From IMG/VR virus record IMGVR_UViG_3300002518_005145, positions 10,793 through 47,504 of that record: 36,712 nucleotides of DNA. One strand, written 5' to 3'. This document shows positions 1-7,795 of the stretch, piece after piece. The stretch's first letter is position 1. The number at the start of each line of letters is the position of its first letter. Origin of the DNA: a virus. Both the position numbers and the translations under genes were made by a program. The notes below the pieces were generated by a model. The model saw nothing but the letters and a program-made list of their open reading frames with translations, searched no databases and had not been told where the DNA came from.

Positions 1-684
1 ATTCGCAATGTAAAGATTGCAGACGAGATGTTTGTTATGAATAAACAACATTTTCTTAAGCTGTGTGACAACATTATAGAACATGACCATGATTTTAATA
101 TTTGGGCTTATGCGAGAATTGATACCGTCAAAGAAGAATACCTAGATACTCTAAAAAAAGCAGGAGTAAATTGGCTAGCCCTAGGAATAGAGTCTGGCAA
201 TAAAACAGTCCGGAAGGATGTAGTAAAAGGAAAGTTTACAGAAGTTAATATTTCTAATCTTGTTGACAAAATTAAAGGCGCCGGAATTAACGTAATCGGA
301 AATTATATTTTTGGTTTGCCTGAAGATACGGTGGAAACGATGCAAGAAACGCTGGACATGTCAATAGACTTAAATTGCGAGTTTGCAAACTTTTACTCTA
401 CAATGGCATACCCAGGATCAAAACTTTATCTAGACGCAAGAAGAGAAGGCTGGGAGTTGCCGGATAGTTATGTTGGCTATTCGCAACATTCATATGAGTC
501 AAAGCCACTGCCGACAAAACATATTTCTTCATCGGAAGTGTTGCGTTTTAGAGATAAGGCTTTTAACGAATACTACAAAAACGATAAGTACTTGTCTTTC
601 ATCGAAGAAAAATTTGGAAAAGAAACTAAAAAGTCTATTGAAGATATGACCAAACATACGCTTAAAAGGGAGATCGTAAAATAA
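1..684 (+). CDS. Radical SAM protein, C-terminal part (5' truncated by window edge)
   Basis: The reading frame is open from base 1, so the Met codons inside it are not the true start and the gene begins upstream. About 227 codons are visible. They resemble the second half of the radical SAM barrel of B12-binding-type radical SAM proteins: an ARIDTV stretch, then KKAGVNWLALGIESGN (the strand with the Gly-Ile-Glu-Ser motif), then GNYIFGLPEDT, followed by a helical tail with AYPGSKLY. The CxxxCxxC iron-sulfur motif and any cobalamin-binding domain would lie upstream and cannot be seen. Members of this family do radical methylations, ring rearrangements and other difficult steps. Being 4 bases upstream of the TPP gene pair and at the head of a sugar cassette suggests a role in modified sugar synthesis, but this is inference and the substrate is unknown. 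Confidence 0.8.
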   Translation: MRNVKIADEMFVMNKQHFLKLCDNIIEHDHDFNIWAYARIDTVKEEYLDTLKKAGVNWLALGIESGNKTVRKDVVKGKFTEVNISNLVDKIKGAGINVIGNYIFGLPEDTVETMQETLDMSIDLNCEFANFYSTMAYPGSKLYLDARREGWELPDSYVGYSQHSYESKPLPTKHISSSEVLRFRDKAFNEYYKNDKYLSFIEEKFGKETKKSIEDMTKHTLKREIVK

Positions 685-688
685 CATC

Positions 689-1300
689 ATGTATACAGCA
701 GAAGAATTAATAGAATTTGAAAATGAAATAGCAGACTGTTTTAACGACGCACAAATAAAAGCGCCGGTGCACCTCTATAACAAAAACGAAGAACAAATAA
801 TAAAGATATTTGAAAAGCATAATATAGGACCGGATGACTGGGTTATGTGCTCGTGGAGAAGCCACTATCAGTGCTTGTTAAAGGGCGTACCTAAAGACGA
901 GTTAAAAAAAGCAATTTTACAGGGTCGTTCAATTTCTTTGTGTTTCAAGGAATATAAAGTACTGTCCTCTGGTATTGTAACTGGAGCAATCCCTATCGCA
1001 GTCGGAACTGCTTTAGATATCAAGAGGAAGAATGGCACAGGGCGCGTATTTTGTTTTATGGGCGACATGACGTCAGAAACTGGAGTTGCTCATGAGTGCA
1101 TAAAATATTCTAGAAACCATAAGCTTCCAATACACTTTATTGTCGAAGACAATGGAAAGTCTGTTTGTACAGACACTAGAAAAACTTGGAACACTGATGT
1201 TTTGACTTACGAAGGTGTCGAGGACGAATATGTCACATATTACAAATATGTGTTAGACAAATACCCCCATGCCGGGGCAGGAACAAGGGTACAGTTTTAG
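689..1300 (+). CDS. TPP-dependent dehydrogenase E1 alpha-like mini subunit
   Basis: 203 residues resembling the TPP-binding subunit of 2-oxoacid dehydrogenase E1 enzymes. Residues 51-67 (WVMCSWRSHYQCLLKG) match the E1-alpha R-x-H region. Residues 93-110 match the SGIVTGAIPIAVGTALD segment. The TPP and metal motif is GDMTSETG at 125-132, ending in EDNGKS with Asn155. Typical E1-alpha subunits are over 300 residues, so this one is stripped to little more than the TPP-binding core. The next gene, 2 bases downstream, is the matching pyrimidine-binding half, so the two probably form one active site. No lipoyl E2 or E3 gene is visible, so a complete dehydrogenase complex is unlikely. By family knowledge, such pairs can instead transfer an acyl carbanion or decarboxylate a 2-ketoacid. 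The exact reaction is not known. Confidence 0.75.
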   Translation: MYTAEELIEFENEIADCFNDAQIKAPVHLYNKNEEQIIKIFEKHNIGPDDWVMCSWRSHYQCLLKGVPKDELKKAILQGRSISLCFKEYKVLSSGIVTGAIPIAVGTALDIKRKNGTGRVFCFMGDMTSETGVAHECIKYSRNHKLPIHFIVEDNGKSVCTDTRKTWNTDVLTYEGVEDEYVTYYKYVLDKYPHAGAGTRVQF

Positions 1301-1302
1301 TT

Positions 1303-1842
1303 ATGGCAAAGTATTTTGATGAGTTAAAAAGAGCGATGCAGTTTTTAGGAGAAAAGCCTGATACTTTTTTTCTAGGTCAAGCAGTAGAATACAAAGGGAC
1401 CGCTATGACAAATACCTTAACAGAGGTACCAAGAGAAAAATTGTTAGAAATGCCTGTCGATGAAGAAATGCAGATGGGAATAACAAATGGACTAGCCGTC
1501 AATGGAACAGTGCCAATTAGTATTTATCCTAGATGGAACTTTCTTCTTTTAGCTATGAACCAGCTAGTTAACCACCTAGATAGGATGCCGGCGTTTTCAC
1601 ATGGAGAATACATTCCAAAAGTGATTATACGTACTAGTATTGGTTCAGAAAGACCTCTAAACCCCCAGGCTCAACATGTTGGAGATTTTTCTGACAGCGC
1701 GCAGCTTATGTTAAATAATACAGAAGTGATACGGCTAGAAGAACCGGAAGATATATTTCCTGCCTATGAAAAAGCTTATAATAGAACTGACGGGAAATCT
1801 ACAATTTTAGTAGAATACGGAGACTATTACAGTGAAAAATAA
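1303..1842 (+). CDS. TPP-dependent E1 beta-like mini subunit (pyrimidine-binding domain only)
   Basis: 179 residues resembling the transketolase pyrimidine-binding domain of E1-beta. MPVDEEMQMGITNGLAVNG (50-68) aligns with the E1-beta motif that holds the conserved Glu activating TPP; the spacing to the following glycines favours Glu54. QHVGDFSDS (124-132) and EEPEDIFPAYEKAY (146-159) match later conserved parts of the same domain. The protein stops after ILVEYGDYY, where a normal E1-beta of about 325 residues continues into the transketolase C-terminal domain, so that domain is absent. The gene starts 2 bases after the E1-alpha-like gene and ends by overlapping the next start by 11 bases. 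A working heteromer with its upstream partner is inferred. A two-subunit decarboxylase is an alternative. Confidence 0.72.
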   Translation: MAKYFDELKRAMQFLGEKPDTFFLGQAVEYKGTAMTNTLTEVPREKLLEMPVDEEMQMGITNGLAVNGTVPISIYPRWNFLLLAMNQLVNHLDRMPAFSHGEYIPKVIIRTSIGSERPLNPQAQHVGDFSDSAQLMLNNTEVIRLEEPEDIFPAYEKAYNRTDGKSTILVEYGDYYSEK

Positions 1843-2767
1843 GCTTTTAGTGGTCTATAACACATGTGGCTTCTCTGGAAGAGAACATGTTGATTGGTAT
1901 ATTGATTGTATAAACAATCTATTAGAGCAGGATTTTCAAGACTTCAAGTTGGTTGTATCAAGCTGCGGAAATAGAATGCCAGTTATAAAAAAGCTTGTAA
2001 GCACGTTTAAAAATCGAGTGTCTTTCAACTTTATAAACGATAGAATAACTGTTAACCAGAGTTTCAACCATACAGTAAAAAAGTGTGTCGAGGAGTTTGG
2101 AGAATTTGAAGGGTATCTTTATATTGATTCTGGAATAAACGTCAGAGATAACAAAAAAGTGCTTAGTGAGGCTTACGAGCTTTTTAAATCTGATAATTAC
2201 GGAATGTTGACAATACAAGCGAGTAACGATAACGGATTTAAACAATGGATAGGTGTGGACGAGTATGTGACAGGAGAAAATTTTATAATTCCAATTGGAC
2301 GTGCGTGTAACTTACACACTCAGATTTTCTCAAATGAAGTATTTAAAGCTTTTGACAATAAAATAATTCCTGATATTTTTGTGGCATATTGCACTGAATC
2401 TATTTTTTCTTTTCTAGCAGCGGCCGTTAAGCAAAGGTGGGTGATTATGAAAGATATGGTCTTAGAACACTTAAAAAGTATCGATGGCGCCACATGTGGA
2501 TTTGACCACACAGGCCCTAAAGGCGACAATAAAAATAACTTATTTGCAAATTTAGATATATACGAAATCTGTAAGGATCCGGAGGCTTGGGAAAGCGGCT
2601 TCGGCTACGAAGAAATGCAAGGCGTAATGCACCACGATCCTGAAAAATATAATGAAAAAGGCGAAGTAAAAGACCCTAATCGCCTAAAAGAATTTATTAG
2701 AACACGTATGTTTTTAACCAAAGAGCAATTTGATTATGGTAAGGTTGTTCACAAGTTTATTAAATAA
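1832..2767 (+). CDS. Glycosyltransferase-like protein, first of a tandem pair
   Basis: 311 residues starting at a GTG that overlaps the previous stop by 11 bases. The N-terminal KNKLLVVYNTCGFSGRE stretch followed by alternating strands and helices, and YLYIDSGINVRD near residues 95-106, look like the nucleotide-binding half of a GT-A fold with an acidic metal-binding site. The protein is clearly a paralogue of the next gene: both carry VVYNTCG, an N-[DE]-R-hydrophobic-x-VNQ-[ST]-FNH motif, VEEFGE, PDIFV-YCTES, SAAVKQ-like and C-terminal DY-KV-HKF motifs. No signal peptide or membrane segment is seen, so it should act in the cytoplasm. Donor and acceptor are unknown. The assignment rests on fold-like pattern and neighbourhood rather than on a diagnostic motif. 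Confidence 0.6.
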   Translation: MKNKLLVVYNTCGFSGREHVDWYIDCINNLLEQDFQDFKLVVSSCGNRMPVIKKLVSTFKNRVSFNFINDRITVNQSFNHTVKKCVEEFGEFEGYLYIDSGINVRDNKKVLSEAYELFKSDNYGMLTIQASNDNGFKQWIGVDEYVTGENFIIPIGRACNLHTQIFSNEVFKAFDNKIIPDIFVAYCTESIFSFLAAAVKQRWVIMKDMVLEHLKSIDGATCGFDHTGPKGDNKNNLFANLDIYEICKDPEAWESGFGYEEMQGVMHHDPEKYNEKGEVKDPNRLKEFIRTRMFLTKEQFDYGKVVHKFIK

Positions 2768-2785
2768 GCAGGAGAATTATAAATA

Positions 2786-3772
2786 ATGTCTTTAATGGTC
2801 GTATACAATACCTGCGGAATCGGTGGAAGAGAAAACTCTGCCACATATATAAAAAACATAAGAAGTATTTTAGATCAAGACCTGTCATCTAAAAGAATAA
2901 TCTTGTCCGGATGTTGTCTTAGCAAGAGGACGTTTCAAAAAGTTTATCAAGAGTTTGGAAATAGAATTAGCTACTATTTGACAAATGAAAGATTGGCAGT
3001 AAATCAGACGTTTAATCACGCTGTTTTGAGAGGGGTGGAGGAGTTTGGAGAACACGATGGATATCTTTACGTCGCATCAGATGTTAGTTTTAGCGACGAC
3101 CGTGCTTCTCTTAGCCGATTGCATGATCGAATATTAAAAGACGAAAATGGTATTGTTTCACCAGAAATAAATAAAGATAACGGATACTTTTGGTGGTTTG
3201 GGTTTGAGGAAGACCAGAACATATGGGATGTTTTTGGAAAAGATAAAGACTTTGTAGTGCCGCTAGGCTCTACTGCAAACTTACACTGTAGTGTATTTTC
3301 AAATAAGATATTCAAAGCTTACGGCCGGCCCCTGCCAGATATTTTTGTCTCTTACTGCACTGAATCTTCTTTTTCTTTCTTATCTGCAGCAGTAAAACAA
3401 AAGTTCATTATTGCAAATGACGTCAAGTGTAGTCATGGCGAGAATGTTGGCTTACACAGCGGGCTAGACGGGCAAACGCAGGCTTTTGGCGCTGCCTGGG
3501 ATAGAGTATTTCCTGGATCAAAAAGCATAAAAGAAATAGTAGAAAGCCCGGAAGCTGCAGCATGCGGATTTGGACACGAAGAGTGGGTACCAAGGTTTGC
3601 GCACAAGATGGACGTTCCAGATGACAAAACATTTCTGATACATGACGAAAAACAATTTGATGAAAATGGTTTTAGCATAGACGACAGATTGAAAAATTTT
3701 ATAAAAGATAATTTATTTTTGAAGCCAGATGTGTTAGACTATAGTAAAGTAAATCACAAGTTTGTAAGGTAA
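2786..3772 (+). CDS. Glycosyltransferase-like protein, second of a tandem pair
   Basis: 328 residues beginning SLMVVYNTCGIGGRE. It is a diverged paralogue of the preceding gene, sharing NERLAVNQTFNHAV, VEEFGEHDGYLYV, PDIFVSYCTES, LSAAVKQ and a C-terminal DYSKVNHKFVR. The acidic IDS of the first copy is VAS here, directly followed by DVSFSDD, so the metal-binding acid may be shifted or changed. An extra stretch of about 35 residues (roughly 220-255) containing GAAWDRVFPG is absent from the first copy. An AGGAG ribosome-binding site lies at 2770-2774. The pair probably arose by tandem duplication and then took on different donors or acceptors (inference). Substrate unknown. Confidence 0.6.
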   Translation: MSLMVVYNTCGIGGRENSATYIKNIRSILDQDLSSKRIILSGCCLSKRTFQKVYQEFGNRISYYLTNERLAVNQTFNHAVLRGVEEFGEHDGYLYVASDVSFSDDRASLSRLHDRILKDENGIVSPEINKDNGYFWWFGFEEDQNIWDVFGKDKDFVVPLGSTANLHCSVFSNKIFKAYGRPLPDIFVSYCTESSFSFLSAAVKQKFIIANDVKCSHGENVGLHSGLDGQTQAFGAAWDRVFPGSKSIKEIVESPEAAACGFGHEEWVPRFAHKMDVPDDKTFLIHDEKQFDENGFSIDDRLKNFIKDNLFLKPDVLDYSKVNHKFVR

Positions 3773-3774
3773 AA

Positions 3775-4731
3775 ATGAAAAGAGCTTTAATAACAGGAAT
3801 TGCAGGATCCGGCGGTAGCTATCTAGCAGAATTTTTAATATCTAAAAAAGACATTGAAGTACATGGTATTTCTAGATGGCACAGCACTACATCAAGTTCA
3901 AATTTGAAAAATATCAAAAATGACATTATTATGCATGAGTGTGATCTTAACGACTTAAGTGCAACAATTAGAGCAATTGAAGCTTGCAAGCCGGATTACA
4001 TATTTCATTTAGCAGCACATGCTAATGTACATGTATGCTTTTCTAATCCAATCGCGGTATTGCAAAACAACATTAACAACACTATCAATTTATTTGAGGC
4101 AATACGTATTGTTGGAATAGATCCAGTTATACAATTTTGCGGAACGTCAGAAGTTTATGGTAACGTAGATAAGAAGAATATTCCTATTTCAGAAAACCAC
4201 CCGCTAGAACCCGTCAACATATACGCTGTTTCAAAATTAACTCAAGAAAAGATTGCTAGTTCGTATTATCATTCATATGGAATGAAGGTCGTAATTACTC
4301 GCATGTTTGCCTATATTAATCCACGGCGCGGAGACATTTTTTCTAGTTCTTTTGCTAGAAAAATAGTAGAAATAGAGCGAGGCGAAAGAGATATTTTGAC
4401 ACACGGTAACTTAGAATCAGTTAGGACATTAATTGATGTGAGGGACGCTATGGAATCTTATTGGGTTGCATGTCAACATTGTGACTATGGCGCACCCTAT
4501 AATGTTGGCGGAGAGTCTATTGTTACTGTCGGAGAGTTTTTAGATATTTTAAAATCTAAATCTTCAGTAAAAATAAAGTCAGAAGTCGATCAAAAGCTTT
4601 TAAGGCCAGTCGATGTTACTTTACAGGTACCAGAAGTTAGCAAGTTTTTTGATGCTACTAAATGGCGTCCAAAATACTCAATTGAAGAGAGCGTCGAGTT
4701 TTTGTTGAATCATTATAGAGGTATCAAGTGA
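3775..4731 (+). CDS. gmd: GDP-mannose 4,6-dehydratase-type SDR enzyme
   Basis: 318-residue extended short-chain dehydrogenase. The Rossmann glycine motif is TGIAGSGGSYLAEF (7-20). The catalytic region is CGTSEVYG (122-129) with Thr124, Ser125 and Glu126 in the places used by 4,6-dehydratases, and YAVSK gives Tyr150 and Lys154. INPRRGD, then HGNLESVRTLIDVRDAMESYW, then LLRPVDV are typical of the GDP-mannose dehydratase and GDP-4-keto-6-deoxymannose reductase group. The acid after Ser125 favours a dehydratase, making GDP-4-keto-6-deoxymannose, the entry point to fucose, colitose and perosamine. The length is slightly short for a dehydratase, and a reductase (Rmd) or an enzyme acting on GDP-heptose remains possible. 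The stop overlaps the next GTG start by 4 bases. Confidence 0.72.
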   Translation: MKRALITGIAGSGGSYLAEFLISKKDIEVHGISRWHSTTSSSNLKNIKNDIIMHECDLNDLSATIRAIEACKPDYIFHLAAHANVHVCFSNPIAVLQNNINNTINLFEAIRIVGIDPVIQFCGTSEVYGNVDKKNIPISENHPLEPVNIYAVSKLTQEKIASSYYHSYGMKVVITRMFAYINPRRGDIFSSSFARKIVEIERGERDILTHGNLESVRTLIDVRDAMESYWVACQHCDYGAPYNVGGESIVTVGEFLDILKSKSSVKIKSEVDQKLLRPVDVTLQVPEVSKFFDATKWRPKYSIEESVEFLLNHYRGIK

Positions 4732-5258
4732 AATTAAATCTAGGCTGTTATGATAGAAAGATAAGTGGATTTGTTAACGTTGACATTAGAGAAGACGTGA
4801 AGCCTGACGTTATCGATGATGTTTTTAAACTAAATAAATTTGAAAAAAACTCTGTTGATCTTATTTATGCTTGTCACGTTTTAGAGCATGCGGATTATAA
4901 AGAATCAGAGATTGCTATGAAAAGGTGGTGTGACGTGTTGAAAAAAGGTGGAACGCTAAGATTAGCGGTGCCCGACATGGAGGCTCATTTTGCTCACTAT
5001 TACTATCACAGAGACTTAAGACTGCTGCACTCTACTTTTTGGGGAAGTCAACGACATGAATATGATTATCACAAAAATGGCTGGGATTTAAAAAAACTAG
5101 AAGAAGACTTAAAAGCAGCAGGGTTCTCGGTGGTGAAAAAATATGACTGGAGAGACACTGAACATTTCTATGTTGACGATTATTCTCAAACATATTTTCC
5201 GCACATGGACAAAGAAAATGGTAAACTAATGAGCTTAAATGTGGAGGCTACAAAATGA
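4728..5258 (+). CDS. Class I SAM-dependent methyltransferase
   Basis: 176 residues. The start is a GTG sharing GTGA with the previous stop. KLNLGCYDRKISGFVNVDI at the N-terminus is the SAM-binding glycine loop and the acidic end of strand 2. VDLIYACHVLEHADY (44-58) is the post-IV motif of the methyltransferase 11 group, and LKKGGTLRLAVPDM (71-84) is the usual strand 5. Proteins of this small type are common in lipopolysaccharide and capsule clusters, where they O- or N-methylate sugars; methylation of a sugar made or transferred by this cassette is inferred. It ends with an ATGA overlap to the next gene. The target atom cannot be read from the sequence. Confidence 0.78.
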   Translation: MKLNLGCYDRKISGFVNVDIREDVKPDVIDDVFKLNKFEKNSVDLIYACHVLEHADYKESEIAMKRWCDVLKKGGTLRLAVPDMEAHFAHYYYHRDLRLLHSTFWGSQRHEYDYHKNGWDLKKLEEDLKAAGFSVVKKYDWRDTEHFYVDDYSQTYFPHMDKENGKLMSLNVEATK

Positions 5259-6082
5259 AGTATGATTTGACAATATTTATCCCCGGGTTCCGTGCACCTA
5301 ATTGGCCCAACGTTTATAAGAGTGCTGAAAAAGCGTGCAAGAGGTACAATTGGGAAATGGTTTTTGTTGGCCCGTTTGAGCCACCAGAAGAATTAAAAGA
5401 GAAAGAAAATGTTTTATTTGTGAAAGACTACGGCACTGTTACTAGGTGCGCACAGAAAGGAATGTTAGAGATCCGAAGCGACTTGTTCTTTTTGACTGTC
5501 GATGATTGTGTTTTTTCTGAAGATTCTATTGATCTAGCAATGGATTTATACAAAAAAGAATGCGGGTATAAAGATGTTGTCGCAATGATTTATGGCGAGG
5601 GCGGTAATTTAATGGAGACAAAATACTGGGAAGTTAAAACACATCATGACTTTAGCCTTCCTGGTATAAATCAAGAATGGAAAATAGCCAATCAGTGCTT
5701 AATGAACAAAAACTACTTTATTGAATTGGGTGGTCTTGACTGTGCAAACTTTGAATATATTGACAAACCAATTCATGATTTTATGTTTAGGCTGCAAAAA
5801 GACGGCGGAAAAATTATCTTTTCACCAACTCATGTTTGTATCGCAACGTGGTTTCCTGGAGAAAGTGGTGACCACAGCCCGGTACATCACGCGATGGTCG
5901 GAAACGATACTCCTTATTTTAACATGTTATATTCACTACCACAGCACTTTGAAGGCCGTTTAAAGCTTGTGTACGACAACTGGAAAACATCTCCAAAAGT
6001 ATGGAAAAGACGTTTTTCAAAGGGCCTGCCCAAAACGTATGAGGAGCTATGTGATTTAGAAGGCTACACCAAAGGATATTAA
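5255..6082 (+). CDS. GT2-like glycosyltransferase (NW..VW.RR subfamily, copy 1)
   Basis: 275 residues. The YDLTIFIPGFRAPNW start, the FVGP strand and the VDDCVF acidic site (Asp83, Asp84) fit a GT-A family 2 glycosyltransferase. It belongs to a set of four related proteins in this cassette. They share a [ST]R-[CA]-QxG/A-like helix before the acidic site, a mid-protein segment around a GG-D motif, a GDH or similar loop, and a C-terminal NW-x5-VWxRR motif (here NWKTSPKVWKRRF). The set is diverged by eye, so different donors or acceptors are likely. No membrane segment is visible. Here the position after the double Asp is Cys, where the siblings have Gly. Confidence 0.68.
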   Translation: MKYDLTIFIPGFRAPNWPNVYKSAEKACKRYNWEMVFVGPFEPPEELKEKENVLFVKDYGTVTRCAQKGMLEIRSDLFFLTVDDCVFSEDSIDLAMDLYKKECGYKDVVAMIYGEGGNLMETKYWEVKTHHDFSLPGINQEWKIANQCLMNKNYFIELGGLDCANFEYIDKPIHDFMFRLQKDGGKIIFSPTHVCIATWFPGESGDHSPVHHAMVGNDTPYFNMLYSLPQHFEGRLKLVYDNWKTSPKVWKRRFSKGLPKTYEELCDLEGYTKGY

Positions 6083-7020
6083 TGATCGAACTAAAAAATA
6101 GCAAAGTTTTAGTTACCGGCGCTTCTTCGATGATTGGGCGAGTGGTGATAAAAAAACTAGAACAAAGAGGAGCAATTGTTGCGGCTGTACTTCATGAAGA
6201 ATACGACTTATTAAACTGGTCAGATACTATAGACGCTTTTAAGAAACACAAGCCAGATTATTGTGTACATGCCGCTGGTTACAATGGTAACATAAGATTT
6301 AATAAACTGTATCCATCTGATATATTTTATAACACTACGACTATGGGACTAAACGTATTAAAGGCATGCGCGCTCACCGGTGTAAAAAAAGTAATTACCC
6401 CTCTTGCTTCTTGCGCGTACAGAAGTACTGACGAAATATTAAAAGAAGTTGATTTCAATATTGGCATGCCCGACGAAAGCGTAGAAGCGCACGGACTAAG
6501 CAAAAAGGCAATATACCATTTTTCCAGGCAGTTATGTAAACAATATGATATAAGCGCTGTTTGTACAATTTTTAATACTGCTTACGGCCCGGGAGATTCT
6601 TTTGATGTTGATAAAACTAAAGTTGTCGGCGGCCTAATTAAGAAATTTTCCACAGCAGTGAAAAACGGTGATGAAGAAGTAGAATGTTGGGGCACCGGAA
6701 AGCCTCGTAGAGAACTTATATATTGTGAGGACGCTGCAGAAGGAATTATACAAGCTTTAGAAAAGTATTCTGATGTTAAACAACCCATTAATATAGGTTA
6801 TAATGAAGATATCAGTATTAAAGAATTAGCCGACATGATTGCTGATTTAACCGGGTTTCAAGGAAAAATAACTTGGGATTTGACAAAACCTGATGGACAA
6901 TATCGAAAGCTTTTGGATCCATCACGCATGAAAGAGCACAAAATTTCCATTGTTAACAAAACTTCGTTAAGAAACGGCTTGCTAAAAACAATAAGGTGGC
7001 ACAAAGAAAATGAAAACTAA
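6082..7020 (+). CDS. GDP-L-fucose synthase-like epimerase/reductase with altered catalytic residues
   Basis: 312-residue extended SDR. KVLVTGASSMIG (8-19) binds the nucleotide. CWGTGKPRRELIYCEDAA (202-219) and KPDGQYRKLLDPSRM near residue 270-285 are hallmarks of GDP-fucose synthase and the related GDP-colitose synthase (ColC), which epimerise C3 and/or C5 and reduce the 4-keto group. The active site differs: the YxxxK tyrosine is His137 (HGLSK, with Lys141 kept), the serine of SSC is Ala109 (LASC, with Cys111 kept), and the epimerase His in the later helix appears to be Lys180. Placed between the GMD-type enzyme and the 3-dehydratase, it could be the colitose or fucose final-step enzyme, but the substitutions make a different or lost activity possible. 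Confidence 0.65.
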   Translation: MIELKNSKVLVTGASSMIGRVVIKKLEQRGAIVAAVLHEEYDLLNWSDTIDAFKKHKPDYCVHAAGYNGNIRFNKLYPSDIFYNTTTMGLNVLKACALTGVKKVITPLASCAYRSTDEILKEVDFNIGMPDESVEAHGLSKKAIYHFSRQLCKQYDISAVCTIFNTAYGPGDSFDVDKTKVVGGLIKKFSTAVKNGDEEVECWGTGKPRRELIYCEDAAEGIIQALEKYSDVKQPINIGYNEDISIKELADMIADLTGFQGKITWDLTKPDGQYRKLLDPSRMKEHKISIVNKTSLRNGLLKTIRWHKENEN

Positions 7021-7795
7021 ATTATCGGTAATATTACCTTCTATTCGTATACACAATCTTTTATATTTTTATCAAAAATTAAAAGAATCAACATCGTATT
7101 CGTTTGAACTGATTATTGTAGGCCCGTACGATCTCCCGGCTGTCTTGGATCAATATGACGAGATCCTCTATATCAAAGACCGCGGTAGCCCGTCCAGGTG
7201 TCAACAAATTGGGTTAGTTAACGCAACTGGAGAATATGTTACCTGGGGCGCCGACGATGGATATTTTCTAAAGGACAAACTTACGGAGGCTATAGATTTT
7301 CTAGAAGAAAATAAAACTTCGTATAAAGACATTGTGACATGTAAATATCTCGAAGGCCTCGGAGCTGCTACTAGCCCTACGATGTATCAAGATACTTATT
7401 ATAAAATCAATCATCATGACGGACTGCGGTCTAAATATATATCTGACGATCATTGGTTGTTAAATGTAGGCATTGTCGACACCAAATACGCAAAAGAAAT
7501 CGGAGGTTGGGACGCGCAGTTTGAGGTAACTACAATATCACACATGGACTTTGCGGTGAGAACACAAAGAAATCAATCTAAGTATTTCATATTGGAAGAT
7601 CCGATATTTATTTGCGCTCACTTGCCCGGCGTCGAAGGCGACCACGGCCCGGTTCATTATTCACACGTGCAGCATGATGAGCCACTATTCAAAAAGATCT
7701 ACAATGATCCCGGCTCTCTTAACAGAATCAACATTGAATTAAACAACTGGGAACAAACGCCGCCTGTATGGAAAAGGAGATTTGAAGATGTATGA
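7010..7795 (+). CDS. GT2-like glycosyltransferase (NW..VW.RR subfamily, copy 2)
   Basis: 261 residues; the start overlaps the previous gene by 11 bases. KLSVILPSIR, then FELIIVGP, then PSRCQQIGLVNATGEY, then TWGADDGYF (Asp82, Asp83) are the ordered GT-A elements. The later HLPGVEGDHGPVHY loop and the C-terminal NWEQTPPVWKRRF match the other three copies. The ATGEYVTWGADDG block is a classic family 2 glycosyltransferase signature. The cassette context suggests transfer of a nucleotide sugar in the host cytoplasm; donor and acceptor are unknown. Confidence 0.72.
   Translation: MKTKLSVILPSIRIHNLLYFYQKLKESTSYSFELIIVGPYDLPAVLDQYDEILYIKDRGSPSRCQQIGLVNATGEYVTWGADDGYFLKDKLTEAIDFLEENKTSYKDIVTCKYLEGLGAATSPTMYQDTYYKINHHDGLRSKYISDDHWLLNVGIVDTKYAKEIGGWDAQFEVTTISHMDFAVRTQRNQSKYFILEDPIFICAHLPGVEGDHGPVHYSHVQHDEPLFKKIYNDPGSLNRINIELNNWEQTPPVWKRRFEDV
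7774..7779 (+). promoter_or_regulatory. Ribosome-binding site that decides the start of the third GT copy
   Basis: AAGGAG lies 8 bases before the ATG at 7788 but only 2 bases before the in-frame TTG at 7782, so the ATG is the likely start. The shorter protein then begins MYDLSI, matching its siblings (MKYDLTI and KKYDLSI). Confidence 0.75.

Noticed and set aside
2778-2785. TATAAATA, identical to a T4-type late promoter box
   Set aside because: It ends directly before the ATG at 2786, so transcription from it would start inside the gene. It lies in an AT-rich spacer after the ribosome-binding site and is most likely chance.
7782-7787. TTG start for the third glycosyltransferase copy
   Set aside because: Only 2 bases separate it from the AAGGAG site; ATG 7788 fits both the spacing and the sibling N-termini.
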